Shown: in pieces, positions 49,000 through 56,961 of the stretch
How the letters are laid out: each line of letters begins with the position of its first letter
How positions within the stretch are numbered: the stretch's first letter is position 1
From: Facklamia lactis
Lineage (GTDB): Bacteria > Bacillota > Bacilli > Lactobacillales > Aerococcaceae
NCBI RefSeq assembly: GCF_015863205.1
Contig: NZ_JACBXQ010000004.1
Span: 186,001 to 250,000, forward strand
Length of the DNA: 64,000 nucleotides
Direction: 5' to 3'
Translations under genes and position numbers: made by a program
The notes under the pieces: generated by a model
What the model was told of the DNA's origin: nothing
The model's database searches: none
Seen by the model: the letters and a program-made list of their open reading frames with translations, nothing else

Positions 49000-49250
49000 G
49001 AAAACTTTCTTCTTTTATTAATATTCTTAGAGAGAATTTTCCTTCTGAAAATACAAAAGTCTTCTTATCGCTAATGTTAAAGCTTTTTTCAGAAATAGAA
49101 TTATTAGCATATTAATGCATTTTCTAATTTCTGTGATTATCAACAAAAATTAGACAACAGCTTCACAAGCGCTTTCATTGTTGTTTTTAAGGCATTAATC
49201 TTTTGTCCGTTTTTTGTTTACACTAATTTTGTCCTTTAATGGCTCTTCAA

Positions 49251-49278
49251 TATTTTCTTAAATGAATTTAAGAAAATA
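49251..49278. repeat. AT-rich 12-bp inverted repeat
   Basis: TATTTTCTTAAA (49251-49262) and TTTAAGAAAATA (49267-49278) are a perfect inverted repeat with TGAA between. It ends 28 bases before the -35 of the small membrane peptide gene, so it may be an operator. It lacks a T run and is not a good terminator. Confidence 0.55.
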
Positions 49279-49306
49279 CTGGCATTTATAGCGAAAAGTG
49301 CTTTTA

Positions 49307-49336
49307 TTGACAAAGTTTTTAATGCCTTTGTATAAT
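49307..49336 (+). promoter_or_regulatory. Promoter of the small membrane peptide gene
   Basis: Consensus TTGACA (49307-49312), 18-base spacer and TATAAT (49331-49336), 36 bases before the ATG. Both boxes are perfect, so it is among the best promoters in the window. Confidence 0.75.
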
Positions 49337-49371
49337 AAAATTGTTCTTATCATCATCATAAGGAGACAAAT

Positions 49372-49491
49372 ATGCGTAAACATAAAAAACCTTCCAAAAT
49401 TTTCTTACTCTTCTGGACAGCATTATTAAGCCTCATCTATGGTGGCCTAACTTTCATGAGTCATAAACTTCAGAACAAGTCTTATGACTAA
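49372..49491 (+). CDS. Small membrane peptide, 39 residues
   Basis: This short ORF starts with ATG 6 bases after AAGGAGAC and is preceded by a consensus promoter. The peptide opens with MRKHKKPSKIFLLFWTALL, then SLIYGGLTFMSHKLQNKSYD: a basic head, one membrane helix (about 10-30) and a short polar tail. It is too short for most gene callers. The promoter, ribosome site and hydrophobic helix together argue that it is real. I do not recognise a family; a type-I-toxin-like or membrane-regulator peptide would be compatible, but there is no evident antisense RNA partner. Confidence 0.65.
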   Translation: MRKHKKPSKIFLLFWTALLSLIYGGLTFMSHKLQNKSYD

Positions 49492-49503
49492 ATAACAACA
49501 TAT

Positions 49504-49534
49504 ATAAAAAAACCCCTGCTCTCTCGAACAGGGG
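49504..49534 (-). terminator. Terminator after the DUF5067-like gene
   Basis: CCCCTG (49513-49518) pairs with CAGGGG (49529-49534) over a 10-base loop. On the minus strand T7 follows the stem. On the plus strand it also lies just after the small membrane peptide gene but lacks a T run in that direction. Confidence 0.8.
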
Positions 49535-49545
49535 GGAATATTTAT

Positions 49546-50178
49546 CTATTGTTCTTCTACTTCTTCCAAAGGAATAATAATCGGATCTTCTCCATCGTAA
49601 GAATAATTATTCTTAAATTCTAACTCCATCTCCTCAGCATCACCATCAAAGCCATAAGAAGCTTTAGCATCCGTGCTACGTCCTGCCGAAATAGTATCAC
49701 CCTTGTCATCGATCATAAAGTAACGTTCAGCTTTTGAACCCTTTACATACAGTTCAAAATCATGACCAGCAGTATAGTCTTCTTCAGTATTATTCACGAC
49801 TGTATATTCAATCACAAGAACATTCTCAAATTCCTTATCTGCATATTCATTTCTTTCCTCAGTCAAATAAAGATCATCAATGGTGACTTCAATTCCCTCA
49901 TGCTCAAACGTTTCACCAATCACTTTATTCTTAGAATCGTCATCTTTTTCTTTCTCTTCTTTTTCTTTCTCGTCTTTCTCTTCCTCAGATCCTTCTTCTG
50001 CTTCTTCAGATCCTTCTCCTGATAACTCTTTCAACTTATCTTCTAGTTCTTTTAATTCTTCTTTCTTTGATTCAATCTCTGCTTGAATATCCTCAACATT
50101 ACTATCTTCCTGTGCAAAAACTGGCAAGCTACCGCTTAATACAAATAAGCTAGTAAACAAAATAAAACTTTTCTTCAT
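49546..50178 (-). CDS. Secreted protein with DUF5067/DUF4352-like domain
   Basis: This 210-residue exported protein has a signal peptide (MKKSFILFTSLFVLSGSLPVFAQ, cut after AQ) and a Lys/Glu heptad region (about 28-85, IQAEIESKKEELKELEDKLKEL then a run of acidic and lysine residues). A C-terminal beta-sandwich (about 88-205) with GETFEHEGIEVTIDDLYLT and VLVIEYTVVNNTEEDYTAG is typical of DUF5067/DUF4352 (Telluride-like immunoprotective fold). There is no lipobox. Function is unknown. AGGAGGCCTG precedes ATG, and a TG-G-TATGAT extended -10 lies about 70 bases upstream. Confidence 0.8.
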   Translation of the reverse strand: MKKSFILFTSLFVLSGSLPVFAQEDSNVEDIQAEIESKKEELKELEDKLKELSGEGSEEAEEGSEEEKDEKEKEEKEKDDDSKNKVIGETFEHEGIEVTIDDLYLTEERNEYADKEFENVLVIEYTVVNNTEEDYTAGHDFELYVKGSKAERYFMIDDKGDTISAGRSTDAKASYGFDGDAEEMELEFKNNYSYDGEDPIIIPLEEVEEQ

Positions 50179-50719
50179 TTCAGGCCTCCTAGTAAATATT
50201 AAGAAACATAGATAAATTTAATACCCTTATGTTCCTTGTGTACATCATACCATATTAAAACCTTTAAACGGTAAGCAAAAGGCTTCTCAATTTTTAGACA
50301 ATTCACAAAGTTTTAAACATTTTAGACTATCATCTCTTAAAAGATGGTCATTAAATAATTGATAGAAATCGGTCAAAATTTTCAAATGACAAGCTCTGGC
50401 CACTTATTAGACCAGAGCTTATATATTATAATTATTTTAATGATATATCTTTTCACAGTAAATTACTTGTCAAACATGCTTTTGGGTTCAGTTATCTTGG
50501 TGTCGTCTTTCTAGTTTATTAACAGATGCTTCATAAATCTTCTAAAATTAAAAACACCTCAGAAGAGCTGAGATGTTTTGTACTTATTAATCGTGAGGGT
50601 GAGTAACTTTTATTTTCATAAAAGTCACGACTTAAAATTTCATTATAATAAATTTTGACACATCTTTTATTTAAAAGGGTGACTACATCAATGATTAAGA
50701 GTAGTTCGTTGTAGTTAAA
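50179..50719. other. Gene-free stretch between the DUF5067-like gene and tRNA-Leu
   Basis: I see no convincing gene in these 541 AT-rich bases. They hold a 9-bp hairpin, AAGCTCTGG (50391-50399) with CCAGAGCTT (50412-50420), lacking a T run, and the terminator at 50551-50579. An ORF at 50531-50806 is an artefact of the tRNA. Confidence 0.6.
50551..50579 (-). terminator. Terminator downstream of tRNA-Leu
   Basis: AAAACA-CTCAG pairs with CTGAG-TGTTTT (50551-50562 with 50568-50579, one mismatch), with TTTTTAATTTT after it on the minus strand. Confidence 0.7.
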
Positions 50720-50812
50720 AAAACTACTATGCGGCCGAGAAGACTCGAACTTCCACATCCTTAAGGACACCAGCCCCTCAAGCTGGCGCGTCTGCCATTC
50801 CGCCACGACCGC
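50720..50812 (-). tRNA. tRNA-Leu (anticodon GAG)
   Basis: On the minus strand the 7-bp acceptor stem GCGGTCG/CGGCCGC, D-arm GCG...CGC, anticodon arm CCAGC-TTGAGGG-GCTGG, long class-II variable arm TGTCCTTAAGGATGT and T-arm GGAAG-TTCGAGT-CTTCT fold cleanly. The anticodon is GAG, reading CUC and CUU. CCA is not encoded; ATA follows the discriminator base A. Confidence 0.95.
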
Positions 50813-50871
50813 AAATTTATCATCGATAAAATTTATTGTAACGAATCTAGCAGGCTTCTGTCAAATCTTTT

Positions 50872-53055
50872 TTATTTTTTTAATTGCTTTAATCCTATTC
50901 GGCTACGGTCGATATCTACAGATATTACCTCTACTTCAACTATATCCCCAACTGCTACAACATCCGATGGGTGCTTAATAAACTGACCTTTTTGACGAAG
51001 TAATTTAGAAATATGAATCAAACCATCTTCTTTTACTCCGATATCCACAAACGCTCCAAAATCAACAACATTCCGTACAATTCCTTGTAGGTTCATCCCT
51101 TCAGATAAATCCTCCATCTTGAGAACATCTTCTCTTAGAAGGGGAGCCTCCTGATTATCGCGAATATCTTGCGTCGGATTTTGAAGACCTTTCAAGATAT
51201 CTTGTGCTGTTTCAAGCCCAATATTATATTGCTCTGCTATTTTCTGCGGATCGAGACCTTTTAATAATTCCGAACAATTCGCACTTCCTAAGTCTTGTAA
51301 ATTGATATTTAAATGATTTAATATCTGTGTGGCAATAGCGTATGACTCAGGATGAATCGAGGTTTGATCCAAAGGATTTTCTCCATCAATAATTCTCAAA
51401 AATCCAACTGCTTGCTCATATGTCTTAGGCCCTAAGCGCTTCACTTTTTTGATTTGTTCTCGATTAGCAAAATGTCCCATCTCATCTCTTAAGAGAATGA
51501 CATTCTTTGCTGTTGAAGCAGTCATACCAGACACTCGTTCTAATAATTGAATACTCGCCGTATTAATATCCACTCCGACTTGATTGACAGTCATATTTAC
51601 AACAAAATCTAGTTCCTCATTTAGCAAGCTCTGACTAACATCATGTTGGTATTGCCCTACCCCCATTGACTTAGGATCAATTTTTATTAATTCTGCTAGA
51701 GGGTCTTGGAGTCTTCTTGCGATACTCACGGCACTCCGCTCTTCTACCTGGAAATCCGGAAATTCTTGACGAGCAATTTCACTCGCAGAATAAACAGAGG
51801 CCCCTGCTTCATTTACCACTATAAATTGGACAGACCGATCTATTTCTTTTACCAACTCACTTACAAAAGTTTCTGATTCACGGCTAGCTGTCCCATTTCC
51901 AATGGCAATGATATCCACCTGATGCTCTTCAATCATTGTTTTAAGCTGTGTTTTCGCTTGAGCTCTTTTGTTAGCCGGAGCTGGCGGATGCGGATAAATC
52001 ACGCCTTTGTCCAATACTCGTCCTGTTTCAGATATAACGGCTAATTTACAGCCAGTCCGATATGCAGGGTCTAATCCCAAAACAGTCTTCCCTTTTAAAG
52101 GCGGCTGTAATAAGAGGTGTCTTAAGTTTTCACCAAATATATCAATTGCATGCATATCTGCTTTCTCTGTCTGCTCATTACGTAGCTCTCTTTCGATTGA
52201 TGGCGCAATGAAACGTTTATAAGCATCCGCAATCGCACTTTTGATAATGGTGGTTTGCACTGCAGATAACCCCGGATTCAATAAATATTTTTCCATATAT
52301 TGAATAGCTGGGTCTTCATCCACGACAATTTTTACTGTCAGAACGCCTTCTTTTTCGGCTCGATTAGTGGCTAATACCCGATGCTCTGCTAAATTAACTA
52401 ATTTTTCTTGAAAATCATAATACATTTGATAGACACCGCGGTCATCGAGACTCTCATCTTTCAGTTTAGCAACCCATACTCCATTATATCGAGTATACTT
52501 ACGAATAAATTCACGAAAATCAGCCCGCTCTCCTACCTCTTGAGCCAGAATTTCATGAACTCCTTCTAAAGCCATTTCCCGATCAATGACTACATCCGTA
52601 ATAAACTCAGTGACCTTGCTATCAATATCTACCTTATCATCGTGAACTTGCTTAATCCAATTAGCTAAAGGTTCTAAGCCATTTTCTATCGCAATCATTG
52701 CTTTTGTTCTTCTTTTTTGCTTAAAAGGACGATATAAGTCTTCAACTTGCTGTAACGTTTTTGCTTGTTGGATGCTATCAGCCAATTCCTCCGTCCATTT
52801 ATCTTGTTCTTGAATGGACTTAGCCACTTCGAGCTTTCTTTGGCTTAAATTTTCAGCATAGCGATATTGCTTATCTATTTCATGAATTTGAACCTCATCT
52901 AAAGATCCGGTTGCTTCCTTTCGATATCTAGCAATGAATGGAATCGTATTTCCATCTTTTAGTAGATCTAGTACCGCTTGAACCTGCTTTTCTTTAATAT
53001 TTAGGGCCTGACTAATTGGCCCAACCAACTCTTCTTGCTTTTCAACTATTGTCAT
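50872..53055 (-). CDS. tex: Tex-family S1 RNA-binding protein
   Basis: This is a 727-residue transcription accessory protein. Domain order: N-terminal helical region (ALNIKEKQVQAVLDLL, GNTIPFIARYRKEATGSLDE), YqgF/RNase H-like domain (KTVLGLDPAYRTGCKLAVI, about 320-345), two helix-hairpin-helix elements (SVGVGQYQHDVS-like segment and LLERVSGMTASTAKNV) and the S1 domain at the C-terminus (LQGIVRNVVDFGAFVDIGVKEDGLIHIS). It binds nucleic acid and is cytoplasmic. The length is normal. Its ATG at 53055 overlaps the 3' end of the phosphatase gene by 14 bases, so translation may be coupled. Confidence 0.95.
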   Translation of the reverse strand: MTIVEKQEELVGPISQALNIKEKQVQAVLDLLKDGNTIPFIARYRKEATGSLDEVQIHEIDKQYRYAENLSQRKLEVAKSIQEQDKWTEELADSIQQAKTLQQVEDLYRPFKQKRRTKAMIAIENGLEPLANWIKQVHDDKVDIDSKVTEFITDVVIDREMALEGVHEILAQEVGERADFREFIRKYTRYNGVWVAKLKDESLDDRGVYQMYYDFQEKLVNLAEHRVLATNRAEKEGVLTVKIVVDEDPAIQYMEKYLLNPGLSAVQTTIIKSAIADAYKRFIAPSIERELRNEQTEKADMHAIDIFGENLRHLLLQPPLKGKTVLGLDPAYRTGCKLAVISETGRVLDKGVIYPHPPAPANKRAQAKTQLKTMIEEHQVDIIAIGNGTASRESETFVSELVKEIDRSVQFIVVNEAGASVYSASEIARQEFPDFQVEERSAVSIARRLQDPLAELIKIDPKSMGVGQYQHDVSQSLLNEELDFVVNMTVNQVGVDINTASIQLLERVSGMTASTAKNVILLRDEMGHFANREQIKKVKRLGPKTYEQAVGFLRIIDGENPLDQTSIHPESYAIATQILNHLNINLQDLGSANCSELLKGLDPQKIAEQYNIGLETAQDILKGLQNPTQDIRDNQEAPLLREDVLKMEDLSEGMNLQGIVRNVVDFGAFVDIGVKEDGLIHISKLLRQKGQFIKHPSDVVAVGDIVEVEVISVDIDRSRIGLKQLKK

Positions 53056-53794
53056 GTAAATCCCCTTCTAAAATTGAAACTGAATAAATATCAATAACCG
53101 CTGTTTTACTTATTAATAGGCCATGTAGTTGACCACCGTACACAACTCCTCCATCAATTCCCCATTTCATTTGTTGTCGCCAAACTGAAGAATTATTATA
53201 ATCTTGATTCAATACCATTGTTGGAGTATGCCCAAAAATTATCTGCTTACCTGTATGATTCTCTGCTTTATGAAAACTATCTCTTAACCACATAAAATCG
53301 TAATCAGAAGTATTTCTCCAATCATCTAAACTAAGATCTACTCCTGCATGAACACAGATAAAATTTCCAAATTCTATATAATAAGGTAACTGGTCTAACC
53401 AACCTTCTAAGTCAGGATATTTTTTTTTCAATTGTCGAACTGTTCGACGACTAGATGATTTTGTAATTAAATCCTCCGATATATTTAGAAACTGGCTTAA
53501 AGTCATACTTCCACCATTAAGGACATAATGATTAAAATAATTAGTTGGACTTTTAATAAAATTCAAAAGCATTGACTCATGATTTCCTCTTAGACAAAGA
53601 GCACCGTAATCTTTCTCCAATTGCCAAATACGTTCTAATACTTGAGAATTTGCATAACCTCGATCAAAATAATCACCAACAAAAATAAGTTGCTGTCTTT
53701 TAGGTTTCCAAAAAGTCAGCAAATATTCGAGTTCTTCATACATCCCATGGATATCTCCAATGACAAATGCTTGTTCGTATTCTCTATTATTAAT
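53042..53794 (-). CDS. PPP-type serine/threonine phosphatase-like metallophosphoesterase, apparent ATT start
   Basis: This two-metal phosphatase carries GDIHG, GDYFDRG, RGNHE, HAGVD and a later His in IIFGHTP. The GDIHG motif, which holds two metal ligands, lies before the first ATG (complement of 53743). In the same frame a TGA occurs at 53801-53803 and no ATG, GTG or TTG follows it until then. The codon complementary to 53792-53794 is ATT, 9 bases after AGGGTGG, and would give a 250-residue protein opening INNREYEQAFVIGDIHG. Either ATT is used, or a T replaces G by mutation or error. Substrate is unknown; related enzymes split bis(5'-nucleosyl) tetraphosphates or phosphoproteins. Confidence 0.8.
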   Translation of the reverse strand: MNNREYEQAFVIGDIHGMYEELEYLLTFWKPKRQQLIFVGDYFDRGYANSQVLERIWQLEKDYGALCLRGNHESMLLNFIKSPTNYFNHYVLNGGSMTLSQFLNISEDLITKSSSRRTVRQLKKKYPDLEGWLDQLPYYIEFGNFICVHAGVDLSLDDWRNTSDYDFMWLRDSFHKAENHTGKQIIFGHTPTMVLNQDYNNSSVWRQQMKWGIDGGVVYGGQLHGLLISKTAVIDIYSVSILEGDLHDNS

Positions 53795-53869
53795 GGAGAT
53801 TCACCACCCTCTAAAAGTTAGATAAGCTGATTATATCATATCTTAACTTTTGAGAATAGCGTATAGACA

Positions 53870-53903
53870 GCAAAAGAGCTCTAAATCGATCTTTAGAGCT
53901 CTT
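53870..53903 (-). terminator. Terminator of the importer operon
   Basis: AAGAGCTCTAAA (53874-53885) pairs perfectly with TTTAGAGCTCTT (53892-53903) over a 6-base loop; on the minus strand a short T run follows. Confidence 0.85.
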
Positions 53904-53925
53904 GAACTTTCATTAATCTATTAGA

Positions 53926-55200
53926 CTATTCCACTTCTAAATGACCTTTAACTAAATCTTCAATGCGTTTCATTTCTTTCTCAGCATCCGCATCATTAAT
54001 AAAGACATTTTCTAATGCCATATTTAATTCTGTAAGGACTTCAGAAGAGCCAACATATGGGACCTGCGACTGTCCATATTCTAATTCTGCTGTAGCTGCT
54101 TCCACATAAGGGACTTCCTTCAGATACTTTTGCCAAGTTTCAGAGTCTACCCCTTCTTGAGTAATTGGTAAATAACCTGTTTCGACAGCCCATTGAGCTG
54201 TATTTTCTGCCTGTAATAAGAATGACATAAACTGAACAGCACCTGCAATTTCTTCATCACTTGCCGAAGCAAAAATGCCTAAATCATTTCCAGCAAATAA
54301 AGTTAAAGGCTCACCATCACCATAAACTGGTAGTTCAGCTGTTACCATATTCATACCTGACTCCTCTACTCCTGGCAATACATGTGGTAAGCCAGCTGAG
54401 GAACCAATATAAAGAGCAGTTGCTCCTTGAGAGAATGGGCCAGACATATAACCATCTTCTCCTGCTAATCGTGCATGATCTTCTTTGATTAATTCACTCA
54501 TAAACTTTAATGGTTCAACTGCTGTTTCAGATGATAGATCGACTTCTTTTTTATCCTCTGAGATCCAGCTCGCACCATTCTGACGCGCCATTGTTTCATA
54601 TTCCATTGAAGGACCATTCTCAAAGCCTATTGCCTGTTCCTTCATGCCCGCTTCATCCATTTTTTCACCTAGTGTTTTCACTTCTTCCCAAGTAGTGGGA
54701 ATTTCAGACTTCACCTCGTCTAATAAATCTTGATTCACAAACATTAAGCGGACTGACTTTGAAAATGGAAGAGCATAAATTTCATCATCCAAAGTAACAC
54801 CTGACATAAACCCTTCATAAATCCCATCTAATATCGCTTGATCAAACCCATTTTCTTCTGTTAAATGTTCCTTTAAAGGAATGGTCAATCCTTGGTCTTT
54901 GAAATCCACTACATTTGAGGCTGTAAGTTGTGCCATTGTTGGTAAGTCTTTTGAAACACCAGAAGCAATAATTGATTGCTGTAAAGTATCATAATCCCCT
55001 TGGTTTTGTTCTACGACTTTATATTGATCTTGTGATTCATTAAAAGCTTTTACTAATTTTGTAAGAGACTCTTGATGAGGCCCACTCATTGCGTGCCAAA
55101 AAGTGATTTCAATCGGTTCTTCAGCATGTGCAAATGGTACTAAAATAGTTACAAACAATACTGTTACCATTAGAGACAAGAACAATTTGAATTTTTTCAT
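53926..55200 (-). CDS. ugpB: ABC transporter substrate-binding protein (UgpB-like)
   Basis: This 424-residue extracellular binding protein belongs to the sugar/glycerol-3-phosphate group (family 1): ITFWHAMSGPHQESLTKLVKAFNESQ, LPTMAQLTASNVVDF, and the C-terminal EYGQSQVPYVGSSE are typical of UgpB. The signal peptide is MKKFKLFLSLMVTVLFVTILVPFAHA, cut after AHA. No cysteine follows, so it has no lipobox and would not be lipid-anchored. AAGGAGAATCC precedes ATG. It is the last gene of the operon, 40 bases after the second permease. The ligand is inferred to be an organophosphate. Confidence 0.85.
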   Translation of the reverse strand: MKKFKLFLSLMVTVLFVTILVPFAHAEEPIEITFWHAMSGPHQESLTKLVKAFNESQDQYKVVEQNQGDYDTLQQSIIASGVSKDLPTMAQLTASNVVDFKDQGLTIPLKEHLTEENGFDQAILDGIYEGFMSGVTLDDEIYALPFSKSVRLMFVNQDLLDEVKSEIPTTWEEVKTLGEKMDEAGMKEQAIGFENGPSMEYETMARQNGASWISEDKKEVDLSSETAVEPLKFMSELIKEDHARLAGEDGYMSGPFSQGATALYIGSSAGLPHVLPGVEESGMNMVTAELPVYGDGEPLTLFAGNDLGIFASASDEEIAGAVQFMSFLLQAENTAQWAVETGYLPITQEGVDSETWQKYLKEVPYVEAATAELEYGQSQVPYVGSSEVLTELNMALENVFINDADAEKEMKRIEDLVKGHLEVE

Positions 55201-55240
55201 ATAGGATTCTCCTTTTTCTCTTGACTATGCAACAATCCAT

Positions 55241-56062
55241 CTATCCTTTAAGACCTGACCTAGAAATCCCCTTCATAATATGCTTCTGAAACACCAGATA
55301 AAAAATAACCATCGGAACAATAACAAGTGCAGAAGCCGCCATTAATAATTCAAAGCGTGTTCCCGCCTCTGTAGTAAAAGCTTGAAGTCCCACTGGTAAC
55401 GTTCGCATATTGCGATCATTGGTGACAATCAAGGACCACATAAAAGAATTCCATGAGCCAATTACCTTCAAAATCATGACAGCAATGATTGATGACTTTG
55501 ATAGAGGCACCATCATTTCCCATAGAAATTGCCAATCACTCGCACCATCTGTTTTAGCTGCATAATATAATTCATCCGGCACATTCTGAAAGGACTGTTT
55601 TAGGGTAAATACTGAAAATACAGAAGCTAACCAAGGTAAAATTAAGGCACCATAAGTATTTATCATTCCCCAGTCTGACAAGGTCACAAAATTCGGAATC
55701 GTCATCAACTCTCCCGGAACCATCATGGTCGCTAGCAAAACTAAGAAAATTAAATCTTTTCCCCAAAACTTTAGTTTAGCAAAGGCAAAAGCTGCCATTA
55801 TGCTTGTTATTAATTCGCCCGTTGTACTCACTAGAGTTGTGATAACACTATTAAGAAAGTAACGGTCGAAGGGAGCTGCCGATAAAGCTGCACGATAATT
55901 AGACCATTGTAGCTTTACTGGCAACCAAATAGGTGGAATCGCAGTAGCTTGCCCTGCCGTTTTTAAACTGGTTGATAACATCCAGTAAAAGGGAAGAATC
56001 ATTAAGAATCCTCCTAGAGCCAATACAAAATAAGTGAATGATAAGTTTAATAACCGTTTCAA
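55241..56062 (-). CDS. ugpE: ABC transporter permease (UgpE-like)
   Basis: This is a 273-residue integral membrane subunit with six helices. The family inner-membrane signature EAA loop is visible as DELYYAAKTDGASDWQFLWEMMVPLSK. It begins with LSFTYFVLALGGFLMILPFYWMLSTSLK. The start is TTG, complement of 56060-56062, supported by GAGGGGGATAAGC; it lies 2 bases after the stop of the first permease. It would form the channel with UgpA. Confidence 0.88.
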   Translation of the reverse strand: MKRLLNLSFTYFVLALGGFLMILPFYWMLSTSLKTAGQATAIPPIWLPVKLQWSNYRAALSAAPFDRYFLNSVITTLVSTTGELITSIMAAFAFAKLKFWGKDLIFLVLLATMMVPGELMTIPNFVTLSDWGMINTYGALILPWLASVFSVFTLKQSFQNVPDELYYAAKTDGASDWQFLWEMMVPLSKSSIIAVMILKVIGSWNSFMWSLIVTNDRNMRTLPVGLQAFTTEAGTRFELLMAASALVIVPMVIFYLVFQKHIMKGISRSGLKG

Positions 56063-56064
56063 GC

Positions 56065-56961
56065 TTATCCCCCTCTTTTCTCAAAGTAGCGATTTCCTAG
56101 ATATTGAATAATTGTTAATATTAATACAATACCAAACAGAACCATTCCTGTTGCAGCAGCTGTCCCATAGTCATACTGCTCATAAAATTTTCGGTAAAGA
56201 TAATAAACTAGGGTTGTTGCTGATCCTGCAGGGCCTGGTCTCCCATTAAAAAGAGCGAACACTTCATCAAAAACTTTAAAACCATTGATAACACTCACTA
56301 CTGTTAACAAGAACAAGGTAGGTCTTAATAGTGGTAATGTAATTTGAGTAAAAACTTGTATACCATTTGCACCATCAATTTTTGCAGCTTTATAATACGT
56401 GTCATCAATATTCCCCAAACCGACTAACAATAATAAAATATTAAAACCCAAACCTTTCCAAATAGCCATTATTATTATGGCAGGCATCGCCATTGATGAA
56501 GAGTTCAACCAATTGATTCCCTCCACTCCAAACCAAGCTAAAAAATAATTTATAAGGCCGTAATTGGAGTGGCATAACCATGACCATACAATTGAAATCG
56601 CAACGGTTGAAGTGACAAAAGGTAAAAAGTAAATGGTTCTAAAGATACTTTTTAAAAAAGGAATCTGATTTAACATCATGGCAATCATTAATGAAATCGC
56701 AATTGATAGGGGCACAACACATGCTACATACAAACTCGTATTGCGTAGTGATTGATAAAACTGAGCATCTTGGAATAACGTCTGATAATTTTCTATTCCT
56801 CGCTCAGCAACTTCTCCCGTAAAAATATTATAGTCTGTGTAAAAACTCATATCGATCGATTTAAAAATGGGATAGATTGTAAAAATACTAATGATAATCA
56901 ACATCGGTAAAAGATATAAAAAGGCTTGAATAGTTGAATAGAAAGTTGCTTTTTTATTCAT
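56065..56961 (-). CDS. ugpA: ABC transporter permease (UgpA-like)
   Basis: This 298-residue membrane subunit has six helices (FLYLLPMLIIISIFTIYPIFKS first) and the EAA loop DDTYYKAAKIDGANGIQVFTQITLPLL. It has the P-loop-like SWLCHSNYGLINYFL segment typical of UgpA/MalF relatives. The ATG lies inside the last codons of ugpC (8-base overlap), with AGGTGATTTAG as ribosome site, so it is translationally coupled to the ATPase. Confidence 0.88.
   Translation of the reverse strand: MNKKATFYSTIQAFLYLLPMLIIISIFTIYPIFKSIDMSFYTDYNIFTGEVAERGIENYQTLFQDAQFYQSLRNTSLYVACVVPLSIAISLMIAMMLNQIPFLKSIFRTIYFLPFVTSTVAISIVWSWLCHSNYGLINYFLAWFGVEGINWLNSSSMAMPAIIIMAIWKGLGFNILLLLVGLGNIDDTYYKAAKIDGANGIQVFTQITLPLLRPTLFLLTVVSVINGFKVFDEVFALFNGRPGPAGSATTLVYYLYRKFYEQYDYGTAAATGMVLFGIVLILTIIQYLGNRYFEKRGG

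Larger units (their letters stand above)
48789..49371. other. Intergenic region with clustered cre-like boxes and hairpins
   Basis: This 583-base gap lies between alsT and a small plus-strand gene. I see cre-like boxes at 48897-48910, 48947-48960, 48983-48996 and 49164-49177. An alsT promoter, a 44-base imperfect palindrome (49090-49133; CAGAAAT-AGAA with TTCTAATTTCTG and GCAT/ATGC in the centre) and a 12-bp inverted repeat at 49251-49278 are also present. I find no other coding sequence. Confidence 0.6.

Noticed and set aside
49762-50086. Plus-strand ORFs rich in Phe and Ser over the DUF5067-like gene
   Set aside because: They are the complement of its Lys/Glu-rich coding sequence, lack ribosome sites, and show no domain.
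50531-50806. 91-residue ORF opening with MAEWQTRQLEG on the minus strand
   Set aside because: Its first codons are the tRNA-Leu gene read as protein, a well-known artefact; the tail is low-complexity intergenic DNA.
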